Below, in pieces: positions 7,263 through 15,135 of a stretch of 25,260 nt of DNA. Location: positions 1-25,260 of the forward strand of contig DAQW01000048.1 in the NCBI GenBank assembly GCA_002503045.1. Reading direction: 5' to 3'. This DNA comes from Euryarchaeota archaeon UBA39 (GTDB taxonomy: Archaea; Thermoplasmatota; Poseidoniia; Poseidoniales; Thalassarchaeaceae). Numbering within the stretch: position 1 is the first letter of the stretch; every line of letters begins with the position of its first letter. The notes under the pieces are model-generated. The model searched no databases. It worked only from the letters and a program-made list of their open reading frames with translations, and was not told where the DNA came from. The position numbers and the translations under genes were made by a program.

Positions 7263-10200
7263 GTGATGGACCGGTTCCCAAAGCCTTCTTTTCGATTCGT
7301 CCCGCTTTTCATTGCATTGTTGATGTTTATGGGTCCGTTGACTGGAATGATTGGAAATTCAGATGAATTTCTAGAATTACCAAATGAAGAAAAATGGGTT
7401 GGACCTCCTGGAGCAGGACTGACAAATTCAACAATTAGCAATACGACTTATCTTAGCGGTTCTCACTCATATGACGATTTACATGTTAGTTGTACAACAA
7501 GTTCTACCTGTGGTTCAATTGTAGCCAATGGTTCTCTCATTTTAACCGTGAATACGCTTACTGTAGATACTGGGGCGTCTATTGTTTCTAGTGCCTTTAC
7601 GAACATGACTCAAGGAGTAGGCACATCAGTGCAGTTGTCCACCAGTTGGCGAGGCACTGGGGCCGGAGGAGCAGGCCATTATGGTACAGGTGGTTCTGGA
7701 GGAGGGACTTCAACCTCCAATGGAGGTTCGTCCTATGGAGTTGGGAATGAAACTGGTTCAACCGGAGGTTCAATTTACGATTCCAATGGTAATTTGGTAT
7801 CGAATGCAGGATCAGGTGGTGGACATATTGTGATTTATGCAGACTCTATTGAGATTTCAGGCACTGTCTCTGCATCTGGGTTCCAAGGTGACCCTGGATA
7901 TCGCTACAATAACGGTTCAGGTGCAGGAGGTCCAGGAGCAGGCGGTGGTTCAGGTGGTTCCGTAGTTATGCGTGCGAACGAAATAACGGTTTATGGCAGT
8001 ATACTTGCCACTGGTGGAGATGGAGGAGATGGAGAAGATGGTGACTGTCTTCCCGGTGCTGCTTGTTTATTCATGTATGATGGCGGCGATGGAGGTGGCG
8101 GCGGTTCAGGCGGAAATCTTGATATTCGCGCAAATAGCACAAGCAATCTCATGTTGACTGGAAATGCAATAATTTCTGCTGCAAGTGGTGCAGGTGGAGC
8201 TGCTGGTGCACCATATGGAACAGGTGCTGCTGGCACCACAGGATCTAGTGGGAGTGTTGGTAATTCAACCACAGGAACTTGGTCGGGATGGTCAGGTGGA
8301 AGTGGAGGTGGAGGAAGTGGCCCTGTATCTTCTTCTACTCCTGATTCATATGAGCCGAATGATAGTCAATCAAATGCTACTTGGGGTAACGCAACTTTGA
8401 CTTCTTCAACTGGTCAGAATTCTACTTCTTGGTCTGGATTGACTATCCATAGTACTACAGATACTGATTGGTTTTGTTTTTGGATTAATCAAACTGCTCA
8501 ATTTTGGTTTAATATCACATTTATTGATGCCAATGGAGATATTGATCTTAGGTTATATGACTCAAGTGGAAACCAACTTACATCTTCTACTAGTGTTTCT
8601 AATTCTGAATCAGTTACTCAATATGTGACCACTTCAGCATTTTATTGTGCAGAAGTTTACGGGTATTCTGGAGCAATCAATTACTACAACGCCACATTAG
8701 AGGTAGAATCAACCACTGTTGCCTCTCAAAACGATGCAGGTTCAGGTCAAGATGCGGGTCAATCAATTTCTACTGGATTACCACTTAGTGGCCCTAATAA
8801 TGTGACTTATGGGGGATATCTAAACGAGTTGACAGATACTGATGATTATTATTCGATATATGTTCCATTCAATGCTACAATTAGTGCTACCATGACACAT
8901 GCCGCGGGTTTAGATTTTGATTTACGTCTGTATGACCCTGGTGGGACCTTGATTTCTACTGCCTCGACAGGTAGCGTTCCGGAGAATGTTACTAGTATTG
9001 GACAAACCACTTCGTGGGGTGCTGGAAATTATTCTCTTCAGGTTGATGTATGGCCATCTTCCTTTATTACAAATACAGGAAATTATTCCTTTAGTTATTG
9101 GATATCCGGTATTACCTCTATTCCTGCGGCACCTGGAAACATTTCTGCAGATTTATTCAGTAATTTGACGTATGGTGAACTAGAACTAAGTAATCTGAGC
9201 ACAAATTCATCGTATACATACCAATTAGAAATTGCAGCATTAGAGTATCATAGTTCGAATAACTCCTATACTACTCTAACATCAGGCGCATATATTCTCA
9301 ATGTTACACAAAGCAATTTTACAATCCCTGTTACTAATTCTTTTACAAATTTTAGTTTCCCAGAACGAGCAGGAACATGGTGTTTGTATGGCGGACTTTC
9401 ACAACCATCTTCCGGTTCTACAAGTTCAGGATATATTCTAATCAATGAATCATATGATTGCATTGAAGTAAATATGTTGGACTTTGCAGTCTTGAATGAG
9501 ACCTCAGGTTTTGTTTTAGCTACAAATCTTACAGCTGGAAATTCATATCGTTTTAATTGGACTATGGTAGATATGAATAATTATTCTACTATTCAAAGTG
9601 GTAATATCTCATTTACTCCCTCGATTTCAATTAAGACCTCTATAATTCCATGGAATCCTCCAAATTCAGGGGCGGAACGATGTATTCTTATGTATCTCGA
9701 AAATTCATCTACAAATGCGATTCTCGATTATGCATTAGATTGTTTCACGCCGGAATGGCCAAGAGTCAATATGACTAATGTCACATATGATCGGAATGCT
9801 ACCACTAACGAAGTGCGATTTGAATTAACTGATCTTAATGTCGGTGAATCGTATCAGTGGTCAGGCAGACTAGAATCGTGGGCTAATGGGACATTCACTA
9901 ACGTCACTTCGTTGAATAATCAGACAATCTACGCAACAAATACCAATATGACCGGTCAAGTATGGAATTATACTACTCCGAATGCAAGTGCTTTTTACTG
10001 CGCATACATTACTTTGTCTAATTCAAGTAACCCATTTTTGGATGAAGATGGACTTTGCTTCCAACTATTTTTCGATGATGATTGGGATGGGGTCTGGAAT
10101 GAAGATGATTTGTGTCCAAATACTACTGCCAATGCAACTGTAGATTTCGACGGTTGTGATGCAACTCAGCGCGATTCTGACGGTGATGGATATGTCGACG

Positions 10201-12302
10201 CATCGGATGCATTCCCATTTGATGGCACTCAATGGTCTGATGGAGATGGAGATGGTTTTGGAGATAATCCAAGTGGGAATAATTCCGATGCATTCCCATC
10301 AGATAATACTCAATGGTCTGATTCTGATGGCGATGGTTATGGTGATAATTCAAGCGGCAACAACTCTGACGCTTTCCCAACTGATCCGAATGAATGGGCA
10401 GATTCTGATGGAGATGGATATGGGGATAATGGGGATTTCATGCCGAACGACCCATCCCAGTGGTTAGATTCTGATGGAGATGGATACGGTGACAATACCA
10501 CTGGAACCGATGGAGATGCTTTCCCTCAAGACTCCACTCAATGGTCAGATCAGGATGGCGATGGATATGGAGATAACCCTCAGGGAGTAAATCCTGATGA
10601 GTTCCCAACTGACCCTAACGAATGGGTAGATACCGACGGTGATGGATATGGGGATAATGGCGACTTTATGCCCGATGATTCCTCTCAATGGATAGATTCA
10701 GATGGCGATGGTTATGGTGATAATCCAACTGGTACTTCCCCTGATGCTTTCCCTAATGATGGGACTCAGTGGGCAGATTCAGATGGCGATGGTTATGGTG
10801 ATAATCCTCAGGGTAATTTAGCAGATGCATTCCCTAACGATTCTTCTCAATGGTCTGATGTGGATAGCGATGGTTATGGTGATAATCAAAGTGGTAATTC
10901 TCCGGATTCTTGTCCTAATACTCCTGTAAATGCTCGTCCCGTTGATTCTAATGGATGTCATGAATCTGAACTTGATACCGATGAAGATGGAGTTACTGAT
11001 GATCTCGACGTCTGCCCTCAAACTCCTAACACTGAAGTGGCTGATTCGAATGGATGTTCACCTTCTCAGAGAGATACTGATAATGATGGAGTTACAGACG
11101 ACATAGATGACTGTTCTCAAACTCCAAATGGAGAGTCAGTAAATGCGGTCGGATGTGGGCAAAGTCAACTGGATGATGACACTGATGGAGTAATGAATGA
11201 CATGGATAATTGCCCCCTTACCGACTTTGGTCTGTTAGTGGATTCCTATGGTTGTGCAACAAATCAACTAGATACCGATGGAGATGGTGTTACTGATGAT
11301 TTGGATGCTTGTGTCTCCACAATTCAATCATATACAGTCGATGATCAAGGTTGCGCAGATTATCAGAAGGATTCTGATGGCGATAATGTGATGGATGATA
11401 AGGATCAATGCCAAAACACTCCTTCTGGAGAATCAGTTGATGTCAATGGCTGCGGAGATACACAGAAAGATAGTGACAATGATTCCGTGAAAGATGCAGT
11501 AGATTCGTGCCCTGGAACACCAGGAATTGAAGTTGCAGATCCAACTGGATGTTCTCCTTCTCAGAAGGATTCTGATGGCGATGGTATCAACAATGCAATC
11601 GATGACTGTACTCAAACTACTCTTGGTTCATCTGTAAACAATGTTGGTTGTGCAGATTATGAGAGAGATACCGATGGTGATGGCGTTTTAGATGTCGATG
11701 ATTTTACTTGCCCGTCGACACCAATTAATGAGATTGCAGACATGATTGGTTGTGGTCCATCAGAGAGAGATACAGATGGGGATTTGGTTGTTGATGCGTT
11801 AGATAATTGTCCTAACACAAATATTGGAGCAACAGTTGATTCTGATGGTTGTTCTATTAGTCAAAGAGATACTGATGGTGATGGAGTCAAAGATGACAAA
11901 GATTTCTTCCCAGACGATCCAAATGAATCTTCAGATAGGGATGGCGATGGAGTCGGCGATAATTCTGACGCATACCCTGATGATCCTGCTGCTTCATTGG
12001 ATGGAGAGTTAGATTCTCCAATTGGATTGATTATGATTATTCTAGTAGTGACAATACTTGCCCTAGGAGGTGGCGCTCTTCTATTCATTAGAAGTGGCAA
12101 TAATTCCGATGGAGTGGAAACTCTTGTAGCAGCTAGTCAACAATCTGAATTTGCACAAAATACTGAACTTGCAGACGAGTCCTTGGTGAATGAGCAACAA
12201 CCTGAGCAATTTGTTGATGAACAAGGGAATCATTGGATTAGACAGCCTGATGGTACAATGCTTTGGTGGAATGGAACTGATTGGCAACCAGTAGATTCCT
12301 GA
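7263..12302 (+). CDS. Giant membrane-anchored surface protein: Gly-rich region, two PPC domains, TSP3 repeats
   Basis: About 1679 residues, predicted exported. A signal peptide occupies about 1-28. Residues about 55-355 are Gly/Ser-rich with repeating 'I-x-V-x-G-x-I-x-A-x-G' strands, like a beta-helix. Two pre-peptidase C-terminal-like (PPC) domains follow at about 360-482 (opening D-S-Y-E-P-N-D-S and containing D-I-D-L-R-L-Y-D-S-S-G) and about 489-615 (containing D-F-D-L-R-L-Y-D-P-G-G). Residues 620-930 form strand-rich, sequon-dense, Ig-like segments. Residues about 937-1577 are Ca-binding repeats of two kinds, then a single helix at about 1585-1609 and a short cytoplasmic tail ending in an aromatic motif (W-I-R-Q-P-D-G...W-W-N-G). 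PPC domains often accompany secreted peptidases, but no protease motif was seen. An adhesin or surface-layer role is inferred. The start is either GTG 7263 or ATG 7266, a one-residue difference. It shares repeat type and tail with the divergent 1343-aa protein. Confidence 0.9.
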   Translation: MMDRFPKPSFRFVPLFIALLMFMGPLTGMIGNSDEFLELPNEEKWVGPPGAGLTNSTISNTTYLSGSHSYDDLHVSCTTSSTCGSIVANGSLILTVNTLTVDTGASIVSSAFTNMTQGVGTSVQLSTSWRGTGAGGAGHYGTGGSGGGTSTSNGGSSYGVGNETGSTGGSIYDSNGNLVSNAGSGGGHIVIYADSIEISGTVSASGFQGDPGYRYNNGSGAGGPGAGGGSGGSVVMRANEITVYGSILATGGDGGDGEDGDCLPGAACLFMYDGGDGGGGGSGGNLDIRANSTSNLMLTGNAIISAASGAGGAAGAPYGTGAAGTTGSSGSVGNSTTGTWSGWSGGSGGGGSGPVSSSTPDSYEPNDSQSNATWGNATLTSSTGQNSTSWSGLTIHSTTDTDWFCFWINQTAQFWFNITFIDANGDIDLRLYDSSGNQLTSSTSVSNSESVTQYVTTSAFYCAEVYGYSGAINYYNATLEVESTTVASQNDAGSGQDAGQSISTGLPLSGPNNVTYGGYLNELTDTDDYYSIYVPFNATISATMTHAAGLDFDLRLYDPGGTLISTASTGSVPENVTSIGQTTSWGAGNYSLQVDVWPSSFITNTGNYSFSYWISGITSIPAAPGNISADLFSNLTYGELELSNLSTNSSYTYQLEIAALEYHSSNNSYTTLTSGAYILNVTQSNFTIPVTNSFTNFSFPERAGTWCLYGGLSQPSSGSTSSGYILINESYDCIEVNMLDFAVLNETSGFVLATNLTAGNSYRFNWTMVDMNNYSTIQSGNISFTPSISIKTSIIPWNPPNSGAERCILMYLENSSTNAILDYALDCFTPEWPRVNMTNVTYDRNATTNEVRFELTDLNVGESYQWSGRLESWANGTFTNVTSLNNQTIYATNTNMTGQVWNYTTPNASAFYCAYITLSNSSNPFLDEDGLCFQLFFDDDWDGVWNEDDLCPNTTANATVDFDGCDATQRDSDGDGYVDASDAFPFDGTQWSDGDGDGFGDNPSGNNSDAFPSDNTQWSDSDGDGYGDNSSGNNSDAFPTDPNEWADSDGDGYGDNGDFMPNDPSQWLDSDGDGYGDNTTGTDGDAFPQDSTQWSDQDGDGYGDNPQGVNPDEFPTDPNEWVDTDGDGYGDNGDFMPDDSSQWIDSDGDGYGDNPTGTSPDAFPNDGTQWADSDGDGYGDNPQGNLADAFPNDSSQWSDVDSDGYGDNQSGNSPDSCPNTPVNARPVDSNGCHESELDTDEDGVTDDLDVCPQTPNTEVADSNGCSPSQRDTDNDGVTDDIDDCSQTPNGESVNAVGCGQSQLDDDTDGVMNDMDNCPLTDFGLLVDSYGCATNQLDTDGDGVTDDLDACVSTIQSYTVDDQGCADYQKDSDGDNVMDDKDQCQNTPSGESVDVNGCGDTQKDSDNDSVKDAVDSCPGTPGIEVADPTGCSPSQKDSDGDGINNAIDDCTQTTLGSSVNNVGCADYERDTDGDGVLDVDDFTCPSTPINEIADMIGCGPSERDTDGDLVVDALDNCPNTNIGATVDSDGCSISQRDTDGDGVKDDKDFFPDDPNESSDRDGDGVGDNSDAYPDDPAASLDGELDSPIGLIMIILVVTILALGGGALLFIRSGNNSDGVETLVAASQQSEFAQNTELADESLVNEQQPEQFVDEQGNHWIRQPDGTMLWWNGTDWQPVDS
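10170..10905 (+). repeat. Trp-type Ca-binding repeat array (Q-W-x-D-x-D-G-D-G-Y-G-D-N units)
   Basis: Nine units are readable, each with the core D-G-D-G-[YF]-G-D-N (the last reads D-S-D-G-Y-G-D-N). Linkers contain F-P-x-D-x-x-Q-W, and no Cys is present. A three-unit block is duplicated: 10377-10604 and 10605-10832 are each 228 bp, encode 76 residues each, and agree at 60 of 76 positions by hand alignment. Confidence 0.85.
10906..11990 (+). repeat. Cys-containing TSP3 repeat array
   Basis: About ten units of roughly 35 residues follow the pattern D-x-C-P-x-T-P...V-D-x-x-G-C-x-x-[ST]-Q-x-D-[ST]-D-x-D-G-V-x-D. Each unit has two Cys that could form one disulfide, plus Asp/Asn Ca ligands. A degenerate Cys-free unit ends the array before the membrane helix. 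Confidence 0.85.
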
Positions 12303-12313
12303 TTGGTAATTGC

Positions 12314-12324
12314 TTTGAACGGCG
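12314..12324 (+). promoter_or_regulatory. Putative promoter element upstream of glyA (TTTGAA-type)
   Basis: TTTGAACGGCG starts 29 nt before the glyA ATG, in the 40-bp gap after the surface-protein gene. It resembles the elements before purE and before the gene at 24873 in both sequence (TTTG, A, C-G-rich tail) and distance. Confidence 0.3.
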
Positions 12325-12342
12325 TGTTACTTTCATCTTGAT

Positions 12343-13602
12343 ATGGGCGCCTCACGAGAGACAGTAAATCGAGTATTGGGTGCAGTAGATAGTAGTGGTA
12401 GACATTATGGTTCTGGATTTCCGATGATTGCTAGTGAGAATGTTATTTCTCCACTGGTTCGTCAAGCCTGTGATAGTGATTTACACGGACGCTATGCAGA
12501 AGGACTCCCTGGGAAGAGATATTATCAGGGATGTGATGACTTTGATACAATCGAATCAATTGGAATAGATCTCGCAAAGAAGGTCTTTGATGCACCTTTT
12601 GTAAATATCCAACCAACATCGGGTACAGTTTCGAATATTGCTGCTCTAAAGGCACTAGTAAAACCAGGAGATAGTATCACTGCTGTTTCTACTGCAGATG
12701 GTGGTCATATTTCTCATGCTCAGATGGGTGCTGTTGGTCTTCGAGGTCTTCAATTGAATACATACCCTTGGGACGCAGATCGGATGGAACCGGATATTGA
12801 TGCAGCAGCAGAAATGATTCGAGAGGTTAAGCCAAAAATGGCTTTGTTTGGGGCATCAGTATTCCTTTTTCCAACTCCATTACAGGAACTTGCAGATGCA
12901 GCTCATGAGGTTGGTGCAACGGTGATGTATGACGGGGCTCATGTATTGGGTTTGATTGCTGGGGGTGTTTTCCAAGATCCTCTTAGAGAGGGTGCTGATG
13001 TGATGACTGGCTCTTCTCACAAGACATTTCCTGGACCTCAAGGTGGTTTTCTGATTTCAAGTAGTGATGATGAAAAATTCCAAAAGAAATTGAATAATGC
13101 TGTTTTCCCTGGTACAAATTCATCATATCATCTTCATCATGTGGCTGGAAAAGTTGTGGCGATGGCAGAGTTTGAGGAGTTTGGAACCAAATATGCGCAA
13201 GATATTGTTGCTAATGCAAAGGTCCTTGCAAGTTCTCTTGCTGCTGAAGGATTTGATGTATTGGCTGAAGATCGAGGGTATACTGCAAGTCATCAGGTTC
13301 TAACTCGGCATGGTGAAATCGATTCAGGTGCCGGAAGAAAGGCGGCATCTATTCTTGAGGATGCAGGGATCATCACTAACATGAATATGCTTCCTGGAGA
13401 TACAAAGGCGATGTCTCCATCGGGATTACGTCTAGGAGTTCAGGAACTAACTCGACATGGTATGGGGCCTGAAGAAATGGAACAAGTCGCAGAATGTTTT
13501 CGTCGTGCTTTACTTGATGATGAGAATCCGAGTAAGGTCAAGGAGACAGTAAATTCGATTCGTTCGAATTTCCAAGATGTGAAGTATTGTTTTAGTGAAT
13601 AA
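12343..13602 (+). CDS. glyA: Serine hydroxymethyltransferase
   Basis: This is a PLP enzyme interconverting serine and glycine while loading a one-carbon unit on a folate/pterin carrier, which supplies glycine and C1 units for purine and thymidylate synthesis. The 419-residue cytosolic product is a normal length. Visible are M-I-A-S-E-N-V-I-S-P near 25, G-R-Y-A-E-G-L-P-G-K-R-Y-Y-Q-G near 50-64, Q-P-T-S-G-T-V-S-N near 90, M-Y-D-G-A-H-V-L-G around 200, and the PLP lysine K227 in S-S-H-K-T-F-P-G-P-Q-G-G. The F-P-G-P-Q-G-G wording matches archaeal rather than typical bacterial (L-R-G-P-R-G-G) enzymes. An ATG start is used with no clear Shine-Dalgarno. It lies 40 bp after the giant surface gene but probably has its own promoter. 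It converges with the cupin gene with only 6 bp between stop codons. Confidence 0.95.
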   Translation: MGASRETVNRVLGAVDSSGRHYGSGFPMIASENVISPLVRQACDSDLHGRYAEGLPGKRYYQGCDDFDTIESIGIDLAKKVFDAPFVNIQPTSGTVSNIAALKALVKPGDSITAVSTADGGHISHAQMGAVGLRGLQLNTYPWDADRMEPDIDAAAEMIREVKPKMALFGASVFLFPTPLQELADAAHEVGATVMYDGAHVLGLIAGGVFQDPLREGADVMTGSSHKTFPGPQGGFLISSSDDEKFQKKLNNAVFPGTNSSYHLHHVAGKVVAMAEFEEFGTKYAQDIVANAKVLASSLAAEGFDVLAEDRGYTASHQVLTRHGEIDSGAGRKAASILEDAGIITNMNMLPGDTKAMSPSGLRLGVQELTRHGMGPEEMEQVAECFRRALLDDENPSKVKETVNSIRSNFQDVKYCFSE

Positions 13603-13612
13603 TTGAATTCAA
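13603..13612. repeat. 10-bp palindrome at the glyA/cupin convergent junction
   Basis: TTGAATTCAA is a perfect palindrome directly after the glyA stop, and it overlaps the cupin stop codon (13609-13611). It may be chance in AT-rich DNA. No T-run typical of archaeal termination follows on either strand. Confidence 0.4.
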
Positions 13613-13968
13613 ATCCAAACATCATTTTCTGCGGTAAGATTGTCCTTTACTTCTCCTGTGTTTATTACTCCACGTGGTTCAATCAACATAACCTTACATT
13701 CGTTATCTGCCATTGGCTTGTGTCTCACTCCCTTGGGTACGACACACATCTCCCCTGCCTCAAGATTCATTGTGTGATCTTCAAATTCAATCTTCATTTT
13801 ACCCTCAATCACTAAAAATAATTCATCGGTATTTTCGTGTTCATGCCATACAAATTCTCCTTGGATTTTGACTAACTTGATTTGATAATCATTCAACTCT
13901 TCAATAATTTTCGGTGTCCAATGTTCGGAGAAAAGAGAGAGTTTTTCTTCCAGATTGATTTTGTTCAT
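13609..13968 (-). CDS. Small single-domain cupin protein
   Basis: The 119-residue cytosolic protein has one cupin_2-type beta-barrel. Motif 1 is W-H-E-H-E-N-T-D-E-L-F-L-V-I-E-G (41-56), giving metal ligand candidates His42, His44 and Glu49. Motif 2 is P-K-G-V-R-H-K-P (78-85), with His83 as the fourth ligand. This arrangement is typical of mannose-6-phosphate-isomerase-like or generic metal-binding cupins. The substrate cannot be told from sequence. It is the last gene of the six-gene minus-strand run, 41 bp downstream of the acyltransferase-like gene, and ends 6 bp from the convergent glyA stop. The ATG start is well placed. Complete and intact. Confidence 0.88.
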   Translation of the reverse strand: MNKINLEEKLSLFSEHWTPKIIEELNDYQIKLVKIQGEFVWHEHENTDELFLVIEGKMKIEFEDHTMNLEAGEMCVVPKGVRHKPMADNECKVMLIEPRGVINTGEVKDNLTAENDVWI

Positions 13969-14009
13969 GAAGTGGCTAATCGAAACTATCTCTTTGAATT
14001 ATCTACAAA

Positions 14010-15131
14010 TTAATTGTCACGATTTTCAATTGATTTAGTAGAATCAGTATATTGATTTGTTTTTACAATTATGCGGATAACATGTTCTATTGACCAGTTG
14101 ATTTTGAATTTTTCATGCATTATTCCAAAAAGTAACCATATACCCATATGCAACAGAGTAATCCCAAATGCTTCAATCAATGTCAATTCGGGGATATAGT
14201 CTACAATTTGTCCTAATAATCCAAAATGAAGAATATAGATTGTCAATGATAAACGCCCAGAGGGGGCTAGCCAAGAATTGATTGTTGAGATCCATTTCCC
14301 TGATAGTCTGAAAATATCCCAAAGGAAAATTGTCCATGATGCAGATACAAGCACGAACCAATGATTTGCAGGGAAGAATGTTAGCACTCCTTCTCCCATT
14401 GTTTCTGCCCAATTTGTACCAGTGGATATGGAGATAGCAAGCGTAGCCAAAAGTGTACTAATCGCTAATGAACCACTTCGAGAAAGGTGTAATTTCCAAT
14501 TTTCGTTTAGCTGTTTTCCTTGGAGATTACTTCCAACATAATAGAATGCAATCCATGGAATAAGGGGGTATGTGCCACTAATAAATGCTAATTGGAACCA
14601 ATGCAGTATAGAATTCACATTAATCATTGAAGACCAGTCAGGGCCAGGAATTAGATTTGGACAATAATTGAGAAGAAGTATTGTGAATAATACAATTACA
14701 ATTGATTTGAAAAATCCAGTTTCTTTAGATTTCATCCATTTAGTAAATAATTCATCTTTACTCGCGGTTAAAGGTGCAATAAGGATACACAATCCAAGCA
14801 GAGTCAATATTCCCGGAGAATTCCAATTATAGCGTTGAGGTAGGAGTATGCCTATAATAAATTGAAGCGAGATTAAAATTAACCCTCTTACAATCGTCCA
14901 TTTGAGAATTGGTTCTTCATTTTGTTTTCTCTTACTAATGCCACTATGTAATCCCCATCCTGCAATTGTTACAAACATCGGTGCCGCCATTCCTCCGATA
15001 GCCGCCGAAATAAATGCAAGTGGATGGGTAGTTGAAACAGGTGCGGGCAGAAGTGCTGCAGTATGGACTTGAACCATACATAGGATTGCAAATCCTCTCA
15101 TTGAATCAATGTGATTCAATCGAAGTGACAT
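14010..15131 (-). CDS. Multi-pass membrane acyltransferase-like protein (DUF1624/DUF418/HGSNAT-like)
   Basis: The 373-residue protein has about ten hydrophobic segments. The N-terminus reads N-H-I-D-S-M-R-G-F-A-I-L-C-M-V-Q-V-H, i.e. the I-D-x-x-R-G...H signature shared by DUF1624/heparan-alpha-glucosaminide N-acetyltransferase-like and acyltransferase-3 membrane proteins. Near the C-terminus, P-S-G-R-L-S-L-T-I-Y-I-L-H resembles the DUF418 end of such proteins. These families transfer acyl groups from acyl-CoA across the membrane to sugars or other surface acceptors, so modification of a surface glycan or lipid is a reasonable guess but unproven. The start at 15131 is preferred over 15173 because it avoids a 38-bp overlap with deoA, follows the AGGTGA at the deoA stop, and puts the R-G motif at 12-13. 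It lies 4 bp after deoA, so is likely co-transcribed. Confidence 0.75.
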   Translation of the reverse strand: MSLRLNHIDSMRGFAILCMVQVHTAALLPAPVSTTHPLAFISAAIGGMAAPMFVTIAGWGLHSGISKRKQNEEPILKWTIVRGLILISLQFIIGILLPQRYNWNSPGILTLLGLCILIAPLTASKDELFTKWMKSKETGFFKSIVIVLFTILLLNYCPNLIPGPDWSSMINVNSILHWFQLAFISGTYPLIPWIAFYYVGSNLQGKQLNENWKLHLSRSGSLAISTLLATLAISISTGTNWAETMGEGVLTFFPANHWFVLVSASWTIFLWDIFRLSGKWISTINSWLAPSGRLSLTIYILHFGLLGQIVDYIPELTLIEAFGITLLHMGIWLLFGIMHEKFKINWSIEHVIRIIVKTNQYTDSTKSIENRDN

Positions 15132-15135
15132 TGGT

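Noticed and set aside
10123..11021. Minus-strand ORFs opposite the plus-strand Ca-repeat array
   Set aside because: Same reason: low-complexity His/Asn/Arg/Ile products of antisense repeat DNA.
10170..11990. Possible CRISPR or satellite array
   Set aside because: The periodicity is in frame, the units are imperfect and translate to Ca-binding motifs; there are no conserved repeats separated by unique spacers.
7263..12302. Secreted protease because of the two PPC domains
   Set aside because: PPC domains often accompany peptidases, but no Ser/His/Asp triad, HExxH or other protease motif was found in this polypeptide.
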